Shown piece after piece: positions 36,906 to 45,940 of a stretch of 47,922 nt of DNA. The notes under the pieces were generated by a model, which worked only from the letters and a program-made list of their open reading frames with translations, had not been told where the DNA came from and made no database searches. Source of the DNA: Geobacteraceae bacterium (lineage in GTDB: Bacteria; Desulfobacterota; Desulfuromonadia; Geobacterales; Geobacteraceae); contig JANXYN010000164.1 of assembly GCA_025356035.1 (NCBI GenBank), positions 1 through 47,922 of the forward strand, written 5' to 3'. Position numbers and translations under genes: made by a program. Each line of letters starts with the position of its first letter. The first letter of the stretch is position 1.

Positions 36906-36969
36906 GTTTTTCTGGATCTGTGTTAGCATAGCGGGATAATCATAATAGAAATTGAGGGGGTAGTCGGTA

Positions 36970-38730
36970 ATGGGGGACGATAAAAAGATGGACAGCAAAA
37001 AGATGCCGATCAGGCGCTTTACTGATAGTGAAGATGATGCCGATCAAACCGGTAAGGAAGAGTTTGCGGAGATGTTTCAGGAGAGTTTGCGCCAGGCCCA
37101 GGTTGGCGATGTCGTCAAGGGTGTGGTGGTCAAGATTGGCGCTGATTACGTGCTGGTCAGCGTGGAGGGGATCAAGTCCGAGGGGCGGATCAGCCTCGAT
37201 GAGTTCAAGGATCCAAACGGCGAGCTGACCGTGAAGGAAGGGGATGAGGTTCGGGTCCTTTTCGAGCGGAAAGAGGATAGAAGCGGCTGTCCGGTACTTT
37301 CTCGGGCAAAGGCAGAGCAGCAGGGGGCCTGGGAGAAAATCAGCGAGGCAGGCGGTGAGGGTGGCGTCATTGATGGGCAGATCACCGGCAAAGTCAAGGG
37401 TGGTCTGATCGTCGATATTGGCGTGGCTGCATTTCTTCCCGCTTCGCAGATTGATATCCGTCCGGTCGGCAATCTGGACAAGCTGATCGGCCAGACCTTC
37501 AAGTTCAGGATCGTCAAGGTCAACCGGAAACGGGGCAATGTGGTCCTTTCCCGCCGGGCCATGCTCGAAGAAGAACGGGACAAGCTGAAGGAACAGACCC
37601 TTACCACCCTTGCCGAGGGGGAGATCCTCGACGGGATTGTGAAGAATATCACCGATTACGGGGCATTCGTTGACCTCGGCGGTATTGACGGGCTCCTGCA
37701 TGTGACGGACATGTCGTGGGGACGATTGGCCCATCCGTCGGAGCTGATCAAGGTTGGTGACAAAATCCGCGTAATGGTGCTGAAATACGACCGGGAGAAG
37801 GGACGGATTTCGCTCGGGATGAAGCAGACCAAGGCAGATCCTTGGCAGGAAGTGAAGAACAAATACACCATTGGCGAGCGGGTGACTGGCAAGGTGGTGA
37901 GCCTGGCAGATTATGGCGCTTTTGTTGCCCTTGAAGAAGGGATCGAAGGGCTTGTGCATGTTTCCGAGATGTCTTGGACCAGAAAGGTCAAACATCCCTC
38001 GGAACTGCTGAAGGTGGGTGACCAGCTCGAAGCCGTGGTGCTGAACATCGATTCGGCCAACCGTCGTATCTCCCTGGGGCTGAAACAGATACAGGTGAAC
38101 CCCTGGACCGTGATCGGCGAAAAATATCCTGTCGGGACCAAGATCGAGGGGCAGATCAAGAATATCACCGATTTCGGCATCTTCATCGGCGTCGATGAAG
38201 GGATTGACGGCCTGGTGCATGTCTCTGACATCTCCTGGACCAAGCGAGTGAAACATCCGGCTGAGCTCTTCACTAAAGCGCAGACGGTGCAGGCGGTGGT
38301 CCTCAATATCGATGCGGAGAACGAGCGGCTTTCCCTCGGCATCAAGCAGCTTTCACCCGATCCCTGGTCCGATATCCCGGTCAGATACAAGACTGGCTCC
38401 AAAGTAAAGGGGAAGGTTTCTTCCGTGACCGATTTCGGTATTTTTGTCGAGATCGAGGAGGGGATCGAGGGACTGATCCACGTTTCCGAGCTGTCGCGGG
38501 AAAAGGTCGAGTCCGCCAAGGACTTTGCGGCGGTGGGGGATGAACTTGAGGCGGTGGTGCTCAGTGTTGATAAAAACGAGCGGAAGATTGCACTTTCCGT
38601 CAAGGCTCTCCAGATAGCCTCTGAGAAGGCGGAAATCGCCTCTTATATGGGCGAGCAAGGGTCGGCGACCTCGAATCTCGGTGAACTCCTGAAAGTGGGG
38701 CTGAAAAAGAACGGCAAGAACGAGAAATAG
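36970..38730 (+). CDS. rpsA: 30S ribosomal protein S1
   Basis: The 586 residues hold six S1 (OB-fold) RNA-binding domains at approximately 37-105, 125-190, 205-275, 290-362, 377-449 and 464-535. The last four are marked by repeated phrases such as ITDYGAFVDLGGIDGLLHVT, GIEGLVHVSEMSWT, DEGIDGLVHVSDISW and EEGIEGLIHVSELS. S1 binds mRNA leaders and brings them to the ribosome. The N-terminal 35 residues are charged and acidic. The ATG at 36970 has a GAGGGGG site upstream. A start at the second ATG (36988) is possible but less well spaced. ihfB follows 24 bases later. Confidence 0.95.
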   Translation: MGDDKKMDSKKMPIRRFTDSEDDADQTGKEEFAEMFQESLRQAQVGDVVKGVVVKIGADYVLVSVEGIKSEGRISLDEFKDPNGELTVKEGDEVRVLFERKEDRSGCPVLSRAKAEQQGAWEKISEAGGEGGVIDGQITGKVKGGLIVDIGVAAFLPASQIDIRPVGNLDKLIGQTFKFRIVKVNRKRGNVVLSRRAMLEEERDKLKEQTLTTLAEGEILDGIVKNITDYGAFVDLGGIDGLLHVTDMSWGRLAHPSELIKVGDKIRVMVLKYDREKGRISLGMKQTKADPWQEVKNKYTIGERVTGKVVSLADYGAFVALEEGIEGLVHVSEMSWTRKVKHPSELLKVGDQLEAVVLNIDSANRRISLGLKQIQVNPWTVIGEKYPVGTKIEGQIKNITDFGIFIGVDEGIDGLVHVSDISWTKRVKHPAELFTKAQTVQAVVLNIDAENERLSLGIKQLSPDPWSDIPVRYKTGSKVKGKVSSVTDFGIFVEIEEGIEGLIHVSELSREKVESAKDFAAVGDELEAVVLSVDKNERKIALSVKALQIASEKAEIASYMGEQGSATSNLGELLKVGLKKNGKNEK

Positions 38731-38754
38731 CGACCTGCTGCAAGGAGTTTTTGG

Positions 38755-39042
38755 ATGACCAAAAGTGAACTGGTAGAAAGACTCGCCACCACAAACGGGG
38801 TCTTGACCCGCAAGGAATCTGAACTGGTGGTGAATATCGTCTTCGCTAGCATAGAGAATGCCCTGAAGCAGGGGGACAAGGTGGAGATCCGTGGGTTTGG
38901 CAGTTTTACCGTCAGAGAGCGGGGGGGGCGTCAGGCACGCAACCCGAAAAGTGGCGAGATTGTCGATATTCCCGCTAAAAAGACCCCGTTTTTCAAGACC
39001 GGTAAGGATTTGCGGGAGAAAGTTAACGATCTGAAACAGTAG
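38755..39042 (+). CDS. ihfB: Integration host factor beta-type HU/IHF protein
   Basis: This 95-residue protein begins MTKSELVERLATTNG, with the HU/IHF signature GFGSFTVRERGGRQARNPKSGE split over residues 47-68, and ends KTGKDLREKVNDLKQ. It bends DNA as a heterodimer or homodimer in the nucleoid. Its position directly behind rpsA is typical of ihfB. HU-type function cannot be excluded. AAGGAG lies upstream of the ATG. Confidence 0.92.
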   Translation: MTKSELVERLATTNGVLTRKESELVVNIVFASIENALKQGDKVEIRGFGSFTVRERGGRQARNPKSGEIVDIPAKKTPFFKTGKDLREKVNDLKQ

Positions 39043-39056
39043 CCCCGTTCTCCTGA

Positions 39057-39143
39057 GCCCGGGTGGCGGAATTGGTAGACGCAAGGGACTTAAAATCCCT
39101 CGGAGGCAACTCCGTACCGGTTCGATTCCGGTCCCGGGCACCA
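39057..39143 (+). tRNA. tRNA-Leu (UAA anticodon)
   Basis: GCCCGGG (39057-39063) pairs with CCCGGGC (39133-39139). The anticodon loop CTTAAAA gives TAA. A long variable arm (CGGAGGCAACTCCG) marks it as class II, and CCA is encoded at 39141-39143. The length is 87 nt. Confidence 0.97.
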
Positions 39144-39154
39144 CGAAGCATAGC

Positions 39155-39183
39155 AAAGGCATGGTTCCCACCATGCCTTTTTT
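39155..39183 (+). terminator. Terminator after tRNA-Leu
   Basis: AAAGGCATGG (39155-39164) pairs with CCATGCCTTT (39171-39180) around TTCCCA, followed by TTT. It ends the rpsA-ihfB-tRNA transcript. Confidence 0.93.
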
Positions 39184-39248
39184 ATTAACCGGGGAGTTTG
39201 GCATCGCCAGTCGCCAACAGTATCCATCCTCCCTTGGGGAATTGATAG

Positions 39249-39277
39249 TTGACAGCATTAGTCAGGTATGTTGAAAT
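39249..39277 (+). promoter_or_regulatory. Promoter of cysE
   Basis: TTGACA at 39249-39254 and TGAAAT at 39272-39277 are 17 bases apart. This puts transcription near 39284 and favours the ATG at 39310 over one at 39268, which would lie upstream of the transcript start. Confidence 0.65.
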
Positions 39278-39309
39278 GCAAATACAGCGTTGCCAGAGAG
39301 GGGTGCCTC

Positions 39310-39981
39310 ATGTTCGCACGAATGAAAGAGGATATCAGATCTATTTTCGACCGGGATCCGGCCGCCAGGAGCGTGATGGAGGTGCTGTTCTGCTATCCTG
39401 GACTGCATGCGCTCTGGATCCACCGGATCGCCCACTGGTTCTGGGTCCGCCACTGCTACTTCATCGGCCGCTTGATTTCTCATCTGGCGCGGTTTTTTAC
39501 CGGCATTGAGATCCATCCCGGTGCCACCATTGGCAGGCGCTTTTTCATCGACCACGGCATGGGGGTCGTGATCGGTGAAACTGCCGAGATTGGCGACGAT
39601 GTCACCCTCTATCATGGTGTTACCCTCGGCGGGGTTAGCCTGGAGAAGGTGAAGCGTCACCCGACGCTGGAGGATAATGTGGTGGTCGGTTCCGGCGCCA
39701 AGATCCTGGGACCGTTCACCGTCGGGAGAGGGAGCAAGATCGGCTCCAATTCAGTGGTGGTAAAGGAAGTCCCCCCCAATTCCACGGTGGTTGGTGTTCC
39801 CGCCAGGATGGTGATGACCGCCGGAATGCCGAGCGAAAAAACCGATCTGCAGCATGGCAAGCTTCCCGATCCCGAGGCGAAGGCCATTTCCTGCCTGTTT
39901 GACCAACTCCGCGAACTGGAACGGAAATACCAGGAACTCGCTGCCGACCATGAGGCCCTGAAAAAACGGGTCTCCAACTGA
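39310..39981 (+). CDS. cysE: Serine O-acetyltransferase
   Basis: The protein has 223 residues from the ATG at 39310 ([20 protein letters not shown]), with GAGGGG in front. The N-terminal helical segment is followed by a left-handed beta-helix of hexapeptide repeats: [40 protein letters not shown] and [20 protein letters not shown]. It acetylates serine for cysteine synthesis. The length and HGVTLGG motif fit the shorter EpsC-type serine acetyltransferases. It heads a cluster with a cysteine desulfurase and tRNA-sulfur enzymes. Confidence 0.94.
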   Translation: MFARMKEDIRSIFDRDPAARSVMEVLFCYPGLHALWIHRIAHWFWVRHCYFIGRLISHLARFFTGIEIHPGATIGRRFFIDHGMGVVIGETAEIGDDVTLYHGVTLGGVSLEKVKRHPTLEDNVVVGSGAKILGPFTVGRGSKIGSNSVVVKEVPPNSTVVGVPARMVMTAGMPSEKTDLQHGKLPDPEAKAISCLFDQLRELERKYQELAADHEALKKRVSN

Positions 39982-40036
39982 ACCAGGCTGCTGGCAGAAG
40001 CCAGGGGCCGCGGCATCGCACGTTTAAGGGCCAGCT

Positions 40037-41173
40037 ATGATCTATATGGACTATAACGCCACGACACCTGTCCATCCGGAGGTGTTGGAGGCGTTTTTAC
40101 CTTTTTACCGGCACCATTTCGGCAATCCGTCAAGTATCCACTGGGCCGGTCGGCCGGCAAAGGGGGCGGTGGAAGCCGCCCGTGAACAGGTAGCGGCCCT
40201 GGTGCACTGCGACCCGGCCGAGGTGGTCTTTACCTCGTGTGGCAGCGAAGCGGACAACCTGGCGCTCAAGGGCGTAGCTGCTGCCCAACGCCACCGGGGA
40301 AAACAGATCATTACCACCAGCGTTGAGCATCCGGCGGTTCTCAACACCTGTCTGTATCTGGAGCGGGAAGGGTATGAGATCACCAGGTTGGAAGTGGATC
40401 GCGATGGCATGCTCGATCTGGATCGGCTGGAGGCGGCCATCACCGGTCAGACTATTCTGATTTCGGCCATGTATGCCAACAATGAGACCGGCACCATCTT
40501 CCCGGTTAGGGAGATCGGCGCCATAGCTGCCCGACATCGGGTCTATTTCCATTGTGATGCTGTGCAGGCGGCCGGCCGCCTCCCCATCGACTGCCGGGAG
40601 CAGCAGATCGGTCTGCTGGCCCTCTCGGGACACAAGCTCCAGGCCCCCAAAGGGGTCGGCGCGTTGATCGTGAGAAAAGGGGTCAAGCTCCATCCTTTGC
40701 TCCATGGCGGTTCCCAGGAGCGCAACCGGCGTGCCGGCACCGAAAACGTGGCAGGGATCGTGGGTTTTGGGAAGGCGTGCGAAATTGCGCGTGGCTCGAT
40801 GGTGAGTGAGGCGGAACGGCTGCAGGGCCTACGCGATCGTCTGCAGGACGGCATCCTAGCCAATGTTGCGAATGTGCAAGTGCATGGCCATCCCGCCTGG
40901 CGCCTCCCCAACACCCTAAACCTCTCTTTCCTTGGGGTCGAGGCGGATTCGCTGCTGCTCAATCTCGACCTCCAGGGGATTGCCGTATCCTCCGGTTCTG
41001 CCTGCAGCTCCGGCACCCTGAAAAGTTCACCGGTGCTGGCGGCCATGGGGGTGGCACCGGCCGTGGCCAAGGGGTCGCTCCGCTTCTCGTTGGGGCGGGA
41101 AAACAGCGAGGCGGAGGTGGATCACGTACTGCAGGTGCTGCCGGGGATTGTCGAGCGGCTACGCGGCGTATAG
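40037..41173 (+). CDS. Cysteine desulfurase (NifS/IscS family)
   Basis: This 378-residue protein starts [19 protein letters not shown]-binding Lys200 lies in [10 protein letters not shown], and the active-site Cys323 in [11 protein letters not shown]. The short loop around Cys323 marks a group I NifS/IscS enzyme. It takes sulfur from cysteine as a persulfide for iron-sulfur clusters and tRNA thiolation. The neighbour mnmA uses just such sulfur, so supply to MnmA is likely. No IscR, IscU or NifU gene is next to it, unlike the usual isc or nif layout. I leave the symbol open between nifS and iscS. Confidence 0.93.
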   Translation: MIYMDYNATTPVHPEVLEAFLPFYRHHFGNPSSIHWAGRPAKGAVEAAREQVAALVHCDPAEVVFTSCGSEADNLALKGVAAAQRHRGKQIITTSVEHPAVLNTCLYLEREGYEITRLEVDRDGMLDLDRLEAAITGQTILISAMYANNETGTIFPVREIGAIAARHRVYFHCDAVQAAGRLPIDCREQQIGLLALSGHKLQAPKGVGALIVRKGVKLHPLLHGGSQERNRRAGTENVAGIVGFGKACEIARGSMVSEAERLQGLRDRLQDGILANVANVQVHGHPAWRLPNTLNLSFLGVEADSLLLNLDLQGIAVSSGSACSSGTLKSSPVLAAMGVAPAVAKGSLRFSLGRENSEAEVDHVLQVLPGIVERLRGV

Positions 41174-41285
41174 GACGTTTCTTGCCACAGAGATCACAGA
41201 GGACACAGAGAAATCCGTAAATTCAAGACTTTTTAGCCACGAAGTACACAAAGGAACACGAAGAAAGGCAAACATAAAGGTTCGT
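41174..41285. repeat. Intergenic GCCAC(A/G)-type direct repeats
   Basis: Two related words, GCCACAGAGATCACAGAGGA (41182-41201) and GCCACGAAGTACACAAAGGA (41236-41255), lie in the gap before mnmA. They resemble the words at 29771-29898. The stretch happens to be open in the mnmA frame and adds 46 false residues if the start at 41148 is taken. Confidence 0.7.
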
Positions 41286-42383
41286 ATGGTTAAGCAGAAG
41301 AAAAAACGGGTGGTGGTTGCCATGAGCGGCGGGGTCGATTCGTCGGTGACGGCGGCGCTTTTGCTGGAGCAAGGGTATGACGTTATCGGTATTTCCATGC
41401 AGCTCTGGGACTACTCTAAATCCGGGTTGGAAGCGGGCGAGCAGTTCGGTACCTGCTGCTCGATCGACGATATCCACGATGCCAGGCGGGTTGCGGAACA
41501 ACTGCAGATCCCTTTTTATGTGGTCAATTTTGAGGAGGAGTTCCAGCGGCTGGTGATCGATGACTTCGTGGCGGAATATTTCCTCGGCCGCACCCCCAAT
41601 CCGTGCGTCCGCTGCAACCAGTGGCTGAAGTTCGCCTTGCTGTTGAAGAAGGGGCGTGAGTTGGAGGCGGAGTATCTTGCCACCGGTCACTACGCCCGGA
41701 TTAGAGATGACGCCGCCGGTTGTTACCAGCTCCTCAAGGGGGTAGATCCCGGCAAGGACCAGTCCTATTTCCTTTTCACCATGACCCAGGAGCAGCTCGC
41801 CCACACCCTCTTCCCTCTGGGGGGGATGACTAAGCCGGAGGTGCGCCAAATGGCGGCAAAATACAAGCTGCGGGTGGCAGACAAAGACGAAAGTCAGGAA
41901 ATCTGCTTTGTCCCGGACGGCGACTATGTCCGTTTTTTAGAAGACGCTCGTGGCACGGGACAACTGTCCGGCCGAATCGTCGATCGTGCTGGAAAGGTGC
42001 TGGGAGCCCACCAGGGGACATACCGTTATACGATTGGACAGCGCCGTGGGTTGGGCATTGCCCATCCCGAGCCACTCTACGTCATCGGGGTGGATGCCGG
42101 TAGGCAGGAAGTAGTGGTTGGCACCAGCGATGAACTTTACAGCGAGGGACTTTGGGCCTCCGCAGTGCATTGGATCGGCGCTCCACCCGACTCCCCGCTG
42201 GAGGCAAGCTGCAAGATCCGTTACCGCCACCAGCCGGTCGCCTGCCGGATTATTCCTCAACCCGATAACCGCGTCGAGGTCCGTTTTATCGAGCCGGAAA
42301 AGGCTGTTACCCCTGGCCAGGCAGTGGTCTTCTACGCCGGCGAAGTGGTGCTCGGCGGCGGCTGGATCGACGATAAAATCTGA
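41286..42383 (+). CDS. mnmA: tRNA-specific 2-thiouridylase
   Basis: The protein has 365 residues from the ATG at 41286 ([20 protein letters not shown]), preceded by AAAGG. The P-loop SGGVDSS (14-20) activates uridine-34. Catalytic Cys107 lies in TPNPCVRCN and the second catalytic Cys207 in SQEICFVP. It makes s2U34 in tRNA for Glu, Gln and Lys with sulfur from a desulfurase. The usual length is about 360. The gene immediately follows the desulfurase gene, with a repeat-rich 112-bp gap. Confidence 0.96.
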   Translation: MVKQKKKRVVVAMSGGVDSSVTAALLLEQGYDVIGISMQLWDYSKSGLEAGEQFGTCCSIDDIHDARRVAEQLQIPFYVVNFEEEFQRLVIDDFVAEYFLGRTPNPCVRCNQWLKFALLLKKGRELEAEYLATGHYARIRDDAAGCYQLLKGVDPGKDQSYFLFTMTQEQLAHTLFPLGGMTKPEVRQMAAKYKLRVADKDESQEICFVPDGDYVRFLEDARGTGQLSGRIVDRAGKVLGAHQGTYRYTIGQRRGLGIAHPEPLYVIGVDAGRQEVVVGTSDELYSEGLWASAVHWIGAPPDSPLEASCKIRYRHQPVACRIIPQPDNRVEVRFIEPEKAVTPGQAVVFYAGEVVLGGGWIDDKI

Positions 42384-42409
42384 CGCCAACAAAGAACATA
42401 AATAACGAC

Positions 42410-42512
42410 CTAACTGGGATGATCAGGATATTCAGGATAAAGAACAAATCTGAACAGTTTGTAGTCAACCCAAAAAAGATTTTATCCTGTTTATCCTGAA
42501 TATCCCTGTTAG
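42410..42512. repeat. Inverted repeat element between mnmA and mtaB
   Basis: The left arm (42410-42450) and right arm (42478-42512) are reverse complements around shared words: GGATATTCAGGATAAA on the left and its complement TTTATCCTGAATATCC on the right. The spacer is about 27 bases. It is of the same family as the outer arms at 29812-30046. Confidence 0.75.
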
Positions 42513-42550
42513 ATCGAAACGTTTCGTTGGTAACAAGTTCCTGGGAGTTT

Positions 42551-43852
42551 ATGCAAACAGTAGCAATCACTACGCTCGGTTGCAAGACCAACCAGTTCGA
42601 GTCGGCGGCCATGTCGGAGGCACTCGGTAAAGCGGGATTCCAGTTGGTGCCGTTTGGTGCAGGGGCGGACCTCGTCGTCATCAACACCTGCACGGTGACT
42701 GCCAGGACCGATGCCGAATCACGCCGCCTGATCCGTCGCGCCCACCGCCAGAATCCGTCCGCAAAAATAGTAGTGACCGGCTGTTACGCCCAGCTGGCCC
42801 ACGCAGAGATCAGCAAGCTCGCCGGGGTGAACCTGGTCATCGGCAACCTGGAGAAGAAGGGGATCGTTGGGTTGCTGCGCGAGATTGGCGATCGGCAGCA
42901 GGTGCTGGTCGCCGATATAGCCACTGCGACCCAGGCTGACACCCTGGCCATCGAGAGTTTTGCCGAGCACACCCGCGCCTTTCTACAGATCCAGAACGGT
43001 TGCGACGCTTACTGCTCCTACTGCATTGTTCCCTACGCCCGGGGCAGAAGCCGCAGTGTCCCCGTTGACGATGTGCTGGAAGGGATTAGCACTTTCAACG
43101 TCAAGGGGTTCAAGGAGGTGGTGCTGACCGGCATCCATCTGGGTGGGTACGGTCGGGACCTTGCCCCACAGAAGACCCTGCTGCAACTGATTGCCGCCGT
43201 TGAAGAGCGGCAGCTGACCCGGCGGCTCCGCATCGGTTCGGTGGAGCCGACCGAAATCCCCGATCCGCTCATAGCACTCCTGGCCGCTTCGGAAATCGTC
43301 TGCCCCCATCTGCATATTCCCTTACAGAGCGGTGACGACCGAATTCTGGCCCGGATGGACCGCGGTTATGCCAGCAACCATTTCCGCCAGCTGTTCGAGA
43401 AGATTGGCAGCGCTATCCCGGATGTCTGTATCGGCACCGATATTATCACCGGCTTCCCCGGCGAGACCGAAAAAGAGTTTGCGAACGGCTACCGTTTCAT
43501 CGAGTCACTCCCCTTTGCGTATCTCCATGTCTTCCCCTTTTCACCCCGGGAGGGGACGCCGGCGTCTACCATGGACCATCAACTCCATAGTAGTGTTATC
43601 AAGGAGCGCGCTGCGGCGTTGCGACGGTTGTCGGTGCTGAAAAAAAGGGCGTATTACCGGAAGTTTGTGGGGCGGGAATTGGCGGTGCTGATCCAGGGGC
43701 GGGAGGCTGACGGGCTGTTGCATGGCATCAGCCGTAATTACATCCCAGTTGTGTTTCCGGGTGAAGCTGGCCTTCTCAACAGCGAAGTGATGGTAACGGT
43801 AACGGAGGTAGGGCGGGAGGCGCTGCGGGGGGTTGTGGCGGCGCGCCATTAG
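42551..43852 (+). CDS. mtaB: tRNA threonylcarbamoyladenosine methylthiotransferase (MtaB)
   Basis: The protein has 433 residues from the ATG at 42551 with GGGAG upstream; a GTG- or ATG-type extension to 42527 adds eight unsupported residues. The N-terminal UPF0004 domain has Cys11, Cys47 and Cys78 for one [4Fe-4S] cluster. The radical SAM motif CDAYCSYC (Cys151, Cys155, Cys158) binds the second. TRAM-like residues at the C-terminus and the ARGRSRSVPVDDV loop match MtaB better than MiaB or RimO. It adds a methylthio group to t6A37 of tRNA. It ends in a 4-base overlap with the convergent kinase gene. Confidence 0.92.
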   Translation: MQTVAITTLGCKTNQFESAAMSEALGKAGFQLVPFGAGADLVVINTCTVTARTDAESRRLIRRAHRQNPSAKIVVTGCYAQLAHAEISKLAGVNLVIGNLEKKGIVGLLREIGDRQQVLVADIATATQADTLAIESFAEHTRAFLQIQNGCDAYCSYCIVPYARGRSRSVPVDDVLEGISTFNVKGFKEVVLTGIHLGGYGRDLAPQKTLLQLIAAVEERQLTRRLRIGSVEPTEIPDPLIALLAASEIVCPHLHIPLQSGDDRILARMDRGYASNHFRQLFEKIGSAIPDVCIGTDIITGFPGETEKEFANGYRFIESLPFAYLHVFPFSPREGTPASTMDHQLHSSVIKERAAALRRLSVLKKRAYYRKFVGRELAVLIQGREADGLLHGISRNYIPVVFPGEAGLLNSEVMVTVTEVGREALRGVVAARH

Positions 43853-45825
43853 TCAATAGCAATTCTTGGAGTTGCAGATTGAGTGGTTGAGTTTACTCTA
43901 GGCTCATCGGTGACCTCTGGTACAAATGCTTTTTCAGGCGAGCCTAGGGTGAAACAGAAGGTCGCCCCTTTTCCTACCTCCGCTTCGGCCCAGATCTTTC
44001 CGCCGTGGCGATGAATAATTCGCTGCGCCGTGGCGAGGCCGATGCCGATCCCTTCGAATTCGTCCATCCGGTGCAGACGCTGGAACGCACCGAACAGCTT
44101 GTTGGCGTACGCCATGTCGAAGCCCGCCCCGTTGTCCCGGACAAAATAGGCCGTTTCACCATTCACCTCGGTGTTGCCGAAGCTGATGGTGGCATGTCTA
44201 GTATTCCCCGTATATTTCCAAGCATTGCCCAACAGGTTTTCCATCACCACCCGCAGCAGGCGGGCATCGCCATTAGCAAGCATTCTTCTTGAAATGTTGA
44301 AGGTCACCTGGCGATCCGGATTGGTTTTACGCAGGTCGCTGGCAATTTCCTGCGCCATATCGCTTAAATCAATTCTCTCACGTTTGATTTCGTCACGGAT
44401 GAAGCGCGACAGGTTCAGCATCGCTTCAATCATCTGTGACATGCGTCTGGCCGCCCGCCGCAAACGTTGCAGATAATCCTGGGCCTGGGGGTTGAGCGTT
44501 TCGGCGTGATCCTCCAAAAGGGCCTGGCTGAAGCCGTCGATGAGGACCAGTGGCGAGCGCAGATCGTGGGATACCGAGAAGCTGAACGATTCCAGCTCTT
44601 TGTTGGCCAGCTCCAGCTCCCTGGTGCGCTCGGCCACCTTTTTTTCCAGGGTCGCCGCATGTTCCATGGTTTCCTTATAGAGGCGTGCGTTCTCGATGGC
44701 CAGTGCCACTTGTGCCGTGACCGTTTCCAGGAGACGCAGGCGTCGTTGCAGCGGCTTCAGGTCGGTCCTGGTGAAGACGCAGAGTACTCCGACGCAGATG
44801 TCCCCGGTGACAAAGGGGAACGCAGCGTGAAACCGGATGTCTTCGTTGCGGTTTGCCTCCCGGGTTGCGAATTCCTTTACCGCTTCCCGGTCGGGGAGAA
44901 TCAGGGGCTGGCGGTCTCTGGCCGAGGTCCCGCAGAGGCACTCTCCGACTTTGATCTGGTTGGTGGTGAGATCGATGATGGTCGCTGCCGAAGTTTCGCG
45001 ATGCGCTGCCAGATGGAGGGTTTCGTCGGGGCCAAGCAGACAGATGGTCCCCCCTTCCATCTCAACGATCTTCAATGCCTCGTCGAGGACCCGTTCGAGT
45101 ATCTCATGGAGGTCAAGCGAACTGGTGCACGATGTCACGACCCGGTTTATGGTGAGGAGCTCCTCGTTGGCTGCTATTATCTCTTCATCAGCCCGCAGCT
45201 GTTCAGTGATATCCAGATTGACAGCAATGGCGCCGATGACTTGCTGGTCGGCTGTACGGATCGGCACGGCCGAATGGAGGATGGTCTTGCGGGCGCCATC
45301 AAAGGACTCGATGTCGATTACTTCATCAAGCGAGCTTTCTCCCTTCGTTACTGCTCGCGCCACCCCCCACTCCGCAGGGTCGATCAGCCTCCCTGACTCG
45401 TGCCACCACCCCCGGTAGGTATCGTATTCCTGCGGCCCCACATATTTGGCGCCGCCCCAGATTTGCCGGGCCGCGCTGTTTCCCTTGATGATCCTCCCCT
45501 CCTTGTCGATCATCCAGACCCCGACCGGCAGCATTTCCAGGGTAAGATTCAATAGTTCTTCGTTCTGTAGCAGCGCCTTTTCATGGCGATTTATCTGAGC
45601 GAGGTACCGCTTAATTAGCCAGTAGAGGAGGGCGGCGGTGACTATTACGAACAGCCACCCTTTCAGAATCGAGATGCGGATGACGGCATCCTGATCTTTT
45701 ACCAGGGAAGCAAGGAGTTTGTCGGAGAAGACAATCCAGAGGGCGCTGAGGAGGGTATAGACAGTAATGATCCGGAGCGGGACCGAGCGAACGAAGGTAA
45801 GATATTTCCGGTCCTTGTGATCCAT
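43849..45825 (-). CDS. Sensor histidine kinase with PAS and GAF domains
   Basis: This 658-residue protein has two membrane helices at about 16-33 and 53-73, a PAS domain (about 90-210) and a GAF domain (about 235-385, with Cys296 and Cys298 in GECLCG). A coiled coil follows, then HisKA with phospho-acceptor His420 in SVSHDLRSPL and an HATPase domain with NLLGNAWKYTG and DNGAGFDM. No receiver domain is attached. The layout resembles phytochrome-like or bacteriophytochrome-output kinases but with a membrane anchor. Its response regulator is not in the window. The start at 45825 has an AGG site. The signal sensed is unknown. Confidence 0.93.
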   Translation of the reverse strand: MDHKDRKYLTFVRSVPLRIITVYTLLSALWIVFSDKLLASLVKDQDAVIRISILKGWLFVIVTAALLYWLIKRYLAQINRHEKALLQNEELLNLTLEMLPVGVWMIDKEGRIIKGNSAARQIWGGAKYVGPQEYDTYRGWWHESGRLIDPAEWGVARAVTKGESSLDEVIDIESFDGARKTILHSAVPIRTADQQVIGAIAVNLDITEQLRADEEIIAANEELLTINRVVTSCTSSLDLHEILERVLDEALKIVEMEGGTICLLGPDETLHLAAHRETSAATIIDLTTNQIKVGECLCGTSARDRQPLILPDREAVKEFATREANRNEDIRFHAAFPFVTGDICVGVLCVFTRTDLKPLQRRLRLLETVTAQVALAIENARLYKETMEHAATLEKKVAERTRELELANKELESFSFSVSHDLRSPLVLIDGFSQALLEDHAETLNPQAQDYLQRLRRAARRMSQMIEAMLNLSRFIRDEIKRERIDLSDMAQEIASDLRKTNPDRQVTFNISRRMLANGDARLLRVVMENLLGNAWKYTGNTRHATISFGNTEVNGETAYFVRDNGAGFDMAYANKLFGAFQRLHRMDEFEGIGIGLATAQRIIHRHGGKIWAEAEVGKGATFCFTLGSPEKAFVPEVTDEPRVNSTTQSATPRIAID

Positions 45826-45940
45826 GGATAACCTGCCTTCGGTATGTGGCAGCTCTTAAAAATTCCGTAATTAGAATATAGCAATAACGCTTGGCAGGCA
45901 AGGATAAAATCGGCTGGACGAAGAGTGACCAGGCGAGAGG

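Noticed and set aside
36902-36929. Promoter before rpsA (TTGAGT, 16 bases, TAGCAT)
   Set aside because: Both boxes are weak matches, and alternatives in the same AT-rich stretch are equally good.
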